Of a stretch of 64,000 nucleotides of DNA, positions 22,727 through 33,188 are shown one piece after another. The position numbers were made by a program, and so were the translations under genes. Source of the DNA: Rotaria sordida (taxonomy: Eukaryota; Rotifera; Eurotatoria; Philodinida; Philodinidae); contig CAJNOL010000353.1 of NCBI GenBank assembly GCA_905250125.1, forward strand, positions 1-64,000. Reading direction: 5' to 3'. Under the pieces are notes generated by a model. The model searched no databases. It was not told where the DNA came from and was given only the letters and a program-made list of their open reading frames with translations. The first letter of the stretch is position 1. Every line of letters begins with the position of its first letter.

Positions 22727-25700
22727 TAAAAAAAAGAAATATAATAAAAAATAATAATCTATCAGTTAACAAAAATGGATATCATTAAATTTAACATATT
22801 GTTCTCAAATAAATTCAGAAATGTTGAAATTTTTCATAGTTCAATAATAATATTGAAGAATTATTACGACGTCTTCTTTTTTTTTTTTCAAGAAAACATT
22901 TACTCTCAAAAAAAACAAAAAGACAATTCATACACTGAATTTGTAAACTATGCTTGTTGGTAAGAAGTACTTCGTAGAAATCAAGATATTGAATCAAAAA
23001 AGTCATTGAAAAAAAAAAACTTTTGTAATTTCAAGCCTATTGAACTGGATGGCATTTAAGTTTTACTATGCTGGAAACAGGATTTCTTTTTTATCAGTGT
23101 AAATCGGAGAAGTTATGTTTTGATCAATCATATTGTTTGACTCTCTGTTTTTTGTTTTCCACATCGATTCAATAGAATCTTTCCGATTTATTTGACTTTC
23201 TTCATAATGGTACATGTTTTGATCATTGAAGATAACTTGAATTTTGTGGTGAATTATTCGAGTATTCATTATCATCAGTTTCAATTGAGTTTTCCCTCGC
23301 CAACTTACGTTTACTACATTCTGCTTTTGACGTAATTGGTTTTGGACTGAAAAATTTAAATATTGTACTAGGAATATGATTGTAAATTTCTATAATTTTT
23401 TTTTACGAACTATAGGAGGTAATAAAGGCAATAATTTGTCAAGTTTAGAAGAAGCTAAAGAGATTTTAATTGATAATATATTTTTCCTACTATAATTCCA
23501 ATTTTGAAAATTAAGATGACTGTTCTATTTTGATAGTTTGCATAATCTTTGAAAATGAATTTCAGACTATAGTCAAAATAATTCTAGTTCCACTTGAGGA
23601 TGACTTTGTGTAATATCTTGTGGTGCTTCATACTTAAATGAAAGGATCAAACTAGAAATATGAGATGTATATAAATAAATATATGATACCAATACTTGGA
23701 TTTTCCCCATTGTCTGCTGTATGTGATTCTCAGTAGAGTTTTGAAAGCTTCTACTCTCAAAAAAAGTTCGTTTTTTGTCAGAAAATATTGAAATTAAGAT
23801 AAATGCATCAGAGAATAGCTTAAGGTTGAATCTTTTACAAACAGTCATTTTTTCAACAATTTTCGATGATTTCCATCACTTTCTGCTTGAAGAATATGCT
23901 GTTGCTCTAAAAATATATCCGAGTTATTCTTCCTCTATCCCTTCCTATGACGATGTGAGGGAACCCCAAAATCTTGACTTAAAACTTACACTCACTGTCT
24001 TTTTCTTTAAAATATATAATGTGCGTTCCACAAAAGTATAAAATCATCTATTGTAGGAAGAAATTAGATTCTTTAGAGAAACAGTCATAAAATAATAGCA
24101 AAATTGTCATTGAAAGATACATCATGTTTAATTCTTAAAACTACACGCTATATTAAGTTTTATTTGACACATTTTTGTTTGATGACATACATATCCACTC
24201 TGTTGTTGGGACTGCAATAAGCTTCTTTTTTCACTCCTACTATTTACAGCATAACAAAGCTAAAGAGTTTAAGCGACATAATCGTTTTTGATTTCACATA
24301 TAAGAATTTTCTACAGAAAAAGAATTCCTAGAAATTAATGCTGTTCAAACAACTTTTACCTTCTTCGATGAGGTATGCTCTAATATCCGAAATTTTCATC
24401 AGTTCGATTATAACATGGCATTGACAAATCAAAAGCTTTTAGAAATATTGAAAATTACATCATTTTGGGAGCTACCGAAATATTTGGAACATAAATGCTT
24501 GAAATTTTCCTTTTTTTTCGAATGCTGAACACTGCTGTCTTCGATGCTTGAATAAGACAGTAAAGGATCACCTATCTGTGTATTTTCTGACTCTCCGATC
24601 TCGAGATCATTGGGACCGAAAATGATAATTTTCGATGCATATGTTTAGTAAGTAAGAAAAAAAGAAAATTGCAAAGGACTAAATAAATGCGATGCGAAGT
24701 GATCTCAGATTTTCGAAATGGAGTTTGAATTAACAGAAGAATGATGAACGGTTCCACCTAACCACGGAAAAATTTTTTGAATAAAACCGCGCTTTCAATA
24801 AACCGCGAAAGTCAGACCATTTATTCGGTTTTTAGAAACCGATCAAAACCGCGGTATGAGCTAATTTTCTCTCACTTTAACCGCGGTTATGTCCGATCAC
24901 ACCGCGGTATTTCTGCACCGCGGCTTTGACCGGTTTCTAAAAGCCGAATAAATGGTCTGACTTTCGCGGTTTATTGAAACTGCGGTTTTATTCGAAAATT
25001 TTTTCCGTAGGTGTAGTCGATCCTGTCCGGTCGTAGATTTTCATTATCACGGGTAAAAGATGGAGGCTAAATCGTCAAAATTGCCGTTTTGTAGAACTTA
25101 CTGAAGATTCAAAAACGTTTATATCATCTTGTGATATATTTCGAACGAATTTCTAGCAATTCGCCATTCTTCAGAACACAGCATCATACAGTCCAGATTT
25201 CATTGTAGTAAATCAGCATGCAATGTATGGATGCCAAGTGTGTATGTAACTGACTACATAAATGCTGAGCAGTATGCCAAAAGCATCAAGTCTTTGCTAG
25301 GCTCGATAGTTTTTTTTATTTATTTATCATATGGTTAGAAAAAAAATCTATCCATACTTTTTAAAAAAAATATTATTCCATTGTGGAGAAAATCAATAGT
25401 GGCAAAGCACAATGAATATGGATTCGTATTCAGACCTTTTTTCTGTATCGCTACATAAAAAAAAACCATTGTTTGAATATGTCAAAAAAAACAAAGTTTG
25501 CTTGAATTTCAAATCATCGCGACGTTACGTATACGTTCTTAACAATATTTTATCTATCTAACTGACAGCAATTATGAGCGACATCAATATCATAATGAAC
25601 ATGCATTGAATCAAATTATGATTCTTCTTTGTCGGAAAAAAATTCTATTATGGACTGACATCTATCGATTATCTTGATTAGTTTATGTTCAAAATAGCTG

Positions 25701-25901
25701 TACTTTGTTCTCTGACTAGGAATAGAAAAAAGAAAATCATGTCATTATTTTATTTTCTAATAAAACAAAGACTAACCACAAAAAAAATTTTTTTTTTTTA
25801 GATAAATTTAAATATATAAATATATTTTTTTCTTTTGATTGGTGTACAAAAAAAAAAACTTAAATTTGATTTTATTTTCTTTTAACAAAAAAAAAAGAAG
25901 A
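22727..25901. other. Spacer with one CCGCGG-rich hairpin element
   Basis: Apart from the inverted-repeat element at 24755-25014 I see no gene. Open frames at 23066-23284, 23573-23848 and 23775-24041 overlap on opposite strands, lack convincing starts and do not resemble known proteins. Confidence 0.45.
24755..25014. mobile_element. Hairpin-forming MITE rich in CCGCGG
   Basis: The two halves are near-perfect reverse complements. Left: CACCTA, ACGGAAAAATTTTTTGAA, then AAACCGCG. Right: CGCGGTTTATTGAAAC, then TTCGAAAATTTTTTCCGTAG and GTG. Between the arms several ACCGCGG words recur, giving locally high G+C in an AT-rich region. There is no coding capacity. The whole unit of about 260 bp could fold into one long hairpin. 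Confidence 0.75.
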
Positions 25902-26657
25902 ATGTCTAAGAATGATCTTTCAGCAAAAGATGAAGCATTATTAATACTTGAATATCTTGAAAATGAACAAATGTCAAAAACATTTTTAAATTTTCTTGAT
26001 GAAAGTAAACATCTCAGTCAACTTCGTTCAAATCTTTATGCTAATTATGAAAAATCTCAACAAATAAATACAAATGAAAATAATGATGATGATGATGAAG
26101 TTAATGAATTTCAAACATTTTTTAATTTATCAAAACAAATTGTTTCACAATTAAATAATAATAACAACTCACAAAATGATCAAATATCATTTTTATTAAA
26201 TAAAAGTTCTCATGATTTAAATTTTGATGATGATTTTTTAAATGATTTAGTTAGTCAAACACCACCAATGGATTATCAAAATTATTTACCTGATACACCA
26301 ATACCATCAGTATTACCATCAATAATTAATAATGAAAATGATGATTTCAATTCTATAGAACAATTATTTGCTATACAACATGCTACACCATCAGAACAAC
26401 AACAAATCGTACAATCTATATCTGATACATCATCACAATTAACATTAACAGTACCATATACAAAATGTATTGTTGTTACACAAGATTTTCTTCAATCAAT
26501 GTATAATCAACAATCAACGACAATAACAAATAATACTAATAATAGTATAAATTATATTCATAGACCAAAACGTCGTAAACGAAAATTAAAAATTGGAAAA
26601 GAAAATTATTATCAACAAAGAAAAATTATGCCAAGAGCATCACCGAATCATCATTAA
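25902..26657 (+). CDS. LisH-like, Asn/Asp-rich protein with basic C-terminus
   Basis: A single-exon frame of 251 residues starts at ATG 25902; the frame is open further 5' but without an ATG. Residues 10-40 (ALLILEYLENEQMSKTFLNF) match the helical pattern of a LisH dimerisation motif, closest in my memory to the N-terminus of NPAT-type proteins. The middle is rich in Asn, Asp and Gln. A short ordered-looking segment (LTLTVPYTKCIVVTQDFLQS) precedes a strongly basic tail (RPKRRKRKLKIGK) that could be a nuclear localisation signal. A nuclear role is plausible from the tail alone. At 251 residues it is far shorter than NPAT, so orthology is doubtful. Confidence 0.55.
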   Translation: MSKNDLSAKDEALLILEYLENEQMSKTFLNFLDESKHLSQLRSNLYANYEKSQQINTNENNDDDDEVNEFQTFFNLSKQIVSQLNNNNNSQNDQISFLLNKSSHDLNFDDDFLNDLVSQTPPMDYQNYLPDTPIPSVLPSIINNENDDFNSIEQLFAIQHATPSEQQQIVQSISDTSSQLTLTVPYTKCIVVTQDFLQSMYNQQSTTITNNTNNSINYIHRPKRRKRKLKIGKENYYQQRKIMPRASPNHH

Positions 26658-26923
26658 AAGAATAACTTAAATAGTTTTTCTTTCAATTCATTTTTTTTTA
26701 CATATTTGTAAACTTTCCTATGTTATCTTTTGTTCAATCAAAAAACTGCAGATATAACTTTTTTCTTCTTTTTTTTTGTGTGTGTGTATATGTGCGTCTT
26801 TATTTTGGATATTGACTATTATATTGCACGTTCAGATAAGATTGAGAACATAAAGGAATACATATGTTTTGTTATTATGTTTGTTTTTAAAAGTTATTGA
26901 TAGATATTTTTTGTTTACCATAA

Positions 26924-29900
26924 ATGTCGTATTCACTTCGATTTTGTCTTCGTCCATCGATTATTAAACAAAGTATGTATTGATTCAAACATAATCTCTA
27001 TTGATAGTCGTTTCTACCTTGTAGTACGACCTTCATTTTCATTGATACGTTGGAATTCAACAACGACACCGGCTGAGGCAACACCACGTAAAATAACAAC
27101 ACATTATACAATTTATCCAAGAGACAAGGACGAACGATGGAAAGGTATTGTTTTTTTTTTGTTTCAATATGAGTAATTTGTCTAGTCACATATTATAATA
27201 TAATGATTTATTAAGAAATTTCTTTTATTTGATTTTCATTTAATATTAATTCTTTATAGATATCAATATGGAACGTTATGCAGAAGAATACGATGTAGTT
27301 ATTGTTGGTGGTGGACCATATATCCTTTTCTTTGTTTCGTTAATTTTATAGTTTTTTTTTTTTTTTATTCTTTTAAAAAATCATCTTATTTCCTTAACTA
27401 CAGTGTACCTGGTCTTTCAGCTGCAATTAAATTGAGACAATTATCTAGTCAACAAAATAAAGAAATACGAGTGTGTGTTGTTGAAAAAGGTTCAACTATT
27501 GGTAAGTAATAAAATAATAAATATTAAAAAAGAAAAAAAATCAAAGTACCGCATTATTATTTGAAGGTGCTCATACATTATCTGGTGCTTGTATTGAACT
27601 ACGAGCACTTAATGAATTAATACCAGATTGGAAAGAGAAAGGTGCTCCATTGACTAATACAGTCACTAAAGATCGTTTTTATTTTCTTACTAAAAATTCG
27701 GCAATACCTATTCCAATCTTCAAAGGTAATATAAATTTTGTGATTGATCTTATTATTTAAGTAGAAACTATTTAAGGAGTTCCAATGTATAATCATGGTA
27801 ATTATCTTGTTCGTTTGGGTAAATTAACTGCATGGCTTGGTGAACAAGCTGAAGCAGCTGGTGTAGAAATGTATCCAGCAACAGCAGCTAGCGAAGTTTA
27901 TATATATATATATATATTTGTTTTTATATTGAAATTTATTTTTTCTAATTATCAAAATTATTTAGATTTTATATCATGATGATGGTAGTGTTAAAGGTAT
28001 AGCAACAAATGATGTTGGTATTGCTAAAGATGGTTCACCTAAAGTAATTATTTTCACAAAAAAAAATTTAATATCATTTGTATTATAACGTTTGTTTTCT
28101 TTTTCTTTTTTTTATTCGCGAAGGATTCATTTGCACGTGGTATGGAATTACATGCTAAATATACGATTTTTGCTGAAGGATGTCATGGTCATTTGGCTAA
28201 ACAACTTTATAAAAAATTTGATTTAAGAAAAAATTGTACACCACAAAGTTATGGTATTGGTTTAAAAGAAATATGGGAAGTTGATAAAAGTAAACATGAG
28301 CCAGGTCTTGTTTTACACACAGCTGGATGGCCATTGGTAAGTTGATTTATAACAAAATATCATATTTTAAATGAAACTTAATTGTATTAAAAATAAAACT
28401 TATGAATCTAATTTATAATTCCTACTGAAGTTGATAGTGAACATTTTGAAATATGATTTATAAATAAAAGTTTAATTTATTAAGAATCGTAATATTTTAA
28501 AGTTAACAGATGAATATAAGAGAGTTTAAAAAATGTCATGATCTATTTTATACAAGCGATATTCTTTCTCAATCATACTTAAATTTATTATTTTAATTTC
28601 ATCTTGGATTACAATTGTTTAAACGCTTCAAAACACCATCTCAAGTGTGCTCTATTTAATGTCGCATAGGAGAGAACGTATTAATCTAAAATATTAACAA
28701 AGAATCTAGTGTTTGAACAGCAGATCCAGATCTACTATGCCCTATCTTTTTTATCTGAACGTAATTAAGAGAGCAAAGAAAGCATTTATTCAGAATTAAG
28801 TAAATTTCTATAGTATTGACTCACGAGGGAACATTCACAGGTGAGCCTCTTCATTGACCTACATATTATGCTCATATGTAGAGACGGATTAGGTTAGAAT
28901 AAATTTCAAATGGTTTGTGGTCTTATTGAGATATCGTAATTTTAGTAGATTTTTCCTGTAGGTGGTCAGTTTTGAAGTTAAATGATATCTCCAAATTTGA
29001 ACCTAAAACTTTGTCAACATGAAAGTCTCATTTAGACTAGCTGACATGTAAGGTTTCATAATTTTTGGAAACTCCATCTTCGAGATATGAATCTTTCAAA
29101 ATATATATATGTCTTATATATAATATCTGAAGAGAAGTGCCTTCGTTTGGAAAGACACATGTCTCGAAGATGGAGTCTCCAAAAATTATGAAACCTTACA
29201 TATCAACTAGTCTAATGAAGACCTTTATGTTGACAAAGTTTCAGGTTGAAATGCAGAGATATAAACTGGCCTTCTATAGGAAAAATCCACTAAAAGTTCG
29301 ATATTTCAATAAGAGCACAAACCATTTGAAATTTATTCTAATCTAATCGGTCTCTACATGTGAGCATAATATGAAAATAAACGACGTGGCTCACCTGAGA
29401 ATGTTCTCCCTCGTAATTTATATAAATTTTTCAAGACTATGAAGCACTTCGGTGCGAAAACAGCGTTTTTTTTCTTGTGAAAATCTAGAAAAGTAAAGCT
29501 TAATTTATGCGATAGTGTTTTTCAAGCTCTACAAAATATCTTGTTTCACTTTTCCATATCTTGACATGAGAACACATTAATACAAGAAAACTGAATATTG
29601 TGCTCGAAAGTTATTAATGATACATGTTCACAGTATTTGTGTAAAAACTTTTTTACTTTTACTTCTACAACATACATTTGTCTTTGGTTTTGTTGAGAAT
29701 TGAATGTTGAGTCTTAGATTAGATTTTATTTTAAACAATTATTTTCATTTAAATTTTTAATTTTCTGTCTTTTTTGTTTCTTAACTATTTCATACTCATA
29801 TTAATATGTTTGTTTTTCGTTTAGGATGCGAATACATATGGTGGTTCATTTATGTATCATGTATTAGATAATGATCAACCATTAATTCTTGTTGGATATG

Positions 29901-31072
29901 TTGTATGTATTGTTATCTTAATTCTTTTTGTTTGATTTGTTCTATTTTATTTAGGTTGGTCTCGATTATAAAAATCCATATTTAAATCCTTACCAAGAAT
30001 TTCAACGTTTTAAAACTCATCCAAAAATTCGACCAATATTTGAAAATGGTAAACGTATTGCTTATGGAGCTCGTGCTTTAAATGAAGGTGGTTATCAGGT
30101 ATCTAAAAAAAATCGACAAAAAATATTTTTTTATATCTTCTCGTTTTTTTCCTTATTTTATTGGCTATTCCAAAACTTTCATTTCCTGGTGGTTGTTTAG
30201 TTGGATGTAGTCCAGGATTTTTAAATGTACCAAAAATAAAAGGTACACATACAGCAATGAAATCTGGTATGCTAGCTGCTGAAACTATTTTTGATTTATT
30301 AATAAAATCAACAGATGAAAATAAAACAAAAGGTATTTTAAGTTTAAAAAAAGAAAAGAAAGAATTTTATTTTAAATATTAAGGTATAGAACCAAGTGAT
30401 TATGATAATCGTATTAAAAATAGTTGGATATGGAAAGAATTATATAGTGTACGTAATTTTCGTCCAGCATTTAATACATCATTAGGTATATTTGGTGGAT
30501 TACTTTATGGAGCTCTTCATTTTGTATTACGTGGTAAAGAACCATTTACACTTAAACATGAAGGTAAATATTTTGTTGAATTATTTTTCATCATTTATAT
30601 TTTTATGTTTTTTCTTCTATATAAAATAGAACCAGATCATTCTCGTTTAAAAAAAGCTAAAGATTGTCAAGCAATTGAATATCCTAAACCTGATAATGTT
30701 GTTACATTTGATCTTTTATCAAGTGTTGCATTAACAAATACAAATCACGATCATGATGAACCACCACATTTAACACTTAAAGATGATAGTATTCCAACAA
30801 ATATTAATTTACCTATGTATGATGGACCTGAACAACGTTATTGTCCTGCAGGTAAAAATTTCTTTTTTTTGGTTTTTTTTCATTATTATTTAATTCTTAT
30901 GATTTTCTTAGGTGTTTATGAATTTGTTGAAAATGATTCTGGTCAACGACAATTACAAATAAATGCACAAAATTGTATTCATTGTAAAACATGTGATATA
31001 AAAGATCCAACACAAAATATTAATTGGGTTACACCACAAGGTGGAGAAGGTCCAGCTTATAATGGAATGTGA
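26924..31072 (+). CDS. ETFDH: Electron transfer flavoprotein-ubiquinone oxidoreductase
   Basis: Fourteen exons give 614 residues (human has 617): 26924-26972, 27025-27144, 27260-27319, 27409-27501, 27567-27725, 27777-27895, 27966-28043, 28124-28336, 29825-29902, 29955-30098, 30164-30332, 30384-30563, 30630-30851, 30912-31072. The enzyme passes electrons from ETF (fatty-acid and amino-acid oxidation) to ubiquinone at the inner mitochondrial membrane. The N-terminus ([15 protein letters not shown]) is a mitochondrial targeting peptide. The FAD-binding VIVGGGPSGLSAA spans exons 3-4. The 4Fe-4S ligands are in [12 protein letters not shown] plus the upstream RYCPAG cysteine. Intron 3 is AT-AC, intron 10 lacks an AG acceptor, and intron 8 (1.5 kb) carries a MITE. 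Confidence 0.96.
27320..27408 (+). other. U12-type AT-AC intron (ETF-QO intron 3)
   Basis: The intron opens with ATATCCTTTT, the minor-spliceosome 5' splice consensus. It contains TTCCTTAAC (27390-27398), the minor branch-site consensus, and ends in AC at 27407-27408, about 11 bases after the branch A, which is the expected spacing. Splicing here gives GGGPSGLSAA, matching the family's GxGPAGLSAA. No GT-AG alternative keeps this reading frame. Confidence 0.9.
28822..29415. mobile_element. MITE-like element in ETF-QO intron 8
   Basis: Arms of about 260 bp are inverted copies. The left starts ACGAGGGAACATTCACAGGT and the right ends with its counterpart (ACCTGAGAATGTTCTCCCTCGT). Further paired landmarks are AGACGGATTAGGTTAGAATA and TATTCTAATCTAATCGGTCT. 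It sits in the 1.5-kb intron 8 and accounts for most of its excess length. No transposase is present. Confidence 0.75.
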
Positions 31073-33188
31073 ACCATCTTGTTTTTTTTTTCCTTTTTAC
31101 AAACATCTTATTCTGTATATCGTGATGATTATGCAGTAGAGTTTCTTTGTTTTTTTTTTCTTTTTGATTAATAACAATAAACAAGTATAACTTAAAATTT
31201 TCTCATGTTTTACTGTTCGATATATAATAATTTTTTTTCCGTATTAGATAAATTTCGACGATATGCATTTTATAATAGAAATATCGGAAAAATTGTTTTG
31301 CTTACAGGTAAAAACTATTTTGAAAAAGGAAATATATTGATTGATGTTAACCATTTTGAGATATACAATGATTCACGAAATGATTTGATCAAGTTTTTTT
31401 TCTTTTGACAATCAACGCTAATAAGAATTAGCAAAGAGAATTCTGTTTGAATTACTTAGAACGATAGAACAAATAATTCTCTACAAAATAAAATGTCTCT
31501 TAACTCTCTATGACGTTTATTCATAGAATCTTACGAAAGACATAAAAGTCCGTTTTTTTTCTGTTATTTCATATAGAAACATTATTTTTATGCCTTTCAT
31601 AATATTTGATGTACCTCGGTTCAAAAACGTGGTAGCGAGTGGAGAGATGTTTCATTTTGTAGAGAATTGTTTCCTTTATCATTCTGGATAATTTCTATTT
31701 GCGAATATCAGAAAATCATTTTCATCGTCGAAAATTCTCTACAATAATCACTATCTGATAATTCTTATTAGTGTTGATGGCAGTAGAAATAAACTTGATC
31801 GAATAATTTTGAGAATTACTGGTATATTTAATTGGATACGAAAGAAAAAAAGAAATTTTCTATGTGAAGTTCATGTAATCAACTAAATGTTAGTTCAAGT
31901 TTGTTTCAATTAAACACGTTTTAATCGAGAGAAGTAATTCGATTTATTCTTCTTCATATTTAATAATTTATTGTATAGTGATAAAAATATCATATACTTT
32001 CTATTGATGACGTAAGCACTATATCAAAGAGTACATATATCATACGACACCTACGCAAACTGAGGACAGTATTTCAACGATAATATGATATTTGTTTTTG
32101 AGTTTTAAAAAAATTTGAGTTTGATTTTATAACTCTTTCGTCTGTTGTAATAGAAGAAATATATAATACAATTCGATTAATAAGTGACAAAAAATTAATC
32201 TTTGAATTGTTTGATAATAATAACAATTAGATCTGACATTGAAATGGTCGAAAGCGTTCTTTTTCTTTTTTTTTTTTTTTTTTTATAAAATTTTGATTTT
32301 TTACGATAAAAAATAAGCATTCGCAAAAAAAAAGAATTATTAATAGGTTTGTTTTTATTGATAAAAACAAAGTGTGCATGCATTTATTTTAAGACATTTT
32401 TGCGCTCGAAACATTTCTCTTTCAACTCACACTATAATCTATTCTACGTTGTCTATTTCCGAATGTTCTGTTGATTTTTTTTTGTCATACCGCTGAATTT
32501 TTACTGAAAAAAAAAACATTATGAGAAGGTAGTTCGAAGTTTGTTTTTTTTCGTCGTTCTCTTATAGTGCTTCGCGTGATAAACACAACTATAGGTGGAG
32601 TATTTATGCAATACTATACATAGAATTGGTTTTTTCTTTTCTATTCATCTTTATATAGTCAATCATTTGAGTCAGACATATATGTGAAGAAAATATAAAA
32701 CACCAGGTAAAAGTCGCTTTCAAGCATACATCAAGCTTTTCTTTTTTTCTTTATAAAAAATTCGCAATAAAAGTCTCAATTCGTTTGAGAACTCATATTG
32801 ACATAGAAAAAAAAAGAGCACATAAAAAACGAGAAGTTTTTTTTTTTTTTTTCAATGAAAGCAGAATATTCAGCGACACAATCAATGAGGTGTTTTGGTG
32901 ACAAACACTTTTAAATATCTTTCGTCTTCTTCCTTTATTTATTTTCTGTTCTTACACATGTGTAGGAGTTACTGAAAGAAAACGAGAAAAAAAAGTAAAA
33001 AAAAAGAAAAACAACTTCGTTACGATCTTTTTTTTCCATCTATCATGCTTCACAATTGGTATAACAAACTTAAGTGCGTTGGTTGTTTTTCTTTTCTTTT
33101 TTTCACCTATCTATCAATTAAATAATAACATTAATATTATTTATTAATTTGTTTTTTTTTTCTCTGTAGAAAACCAAAAACTTCGTCT
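31073..33188. other. Spacer between ETF-QO and the U-box array
   Basis: An AATAAA-type signal (CAATAAAC near 31175) suits polyadenylation of ETF-QO. The rest is A/T-rich with several T and A homopolymers. No gene is supported. The final 150 bp, ending in TTCTCTGTAG just before the first U-box gene, look like a 5' UTR intron acceptor. Confidence 0.45.
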
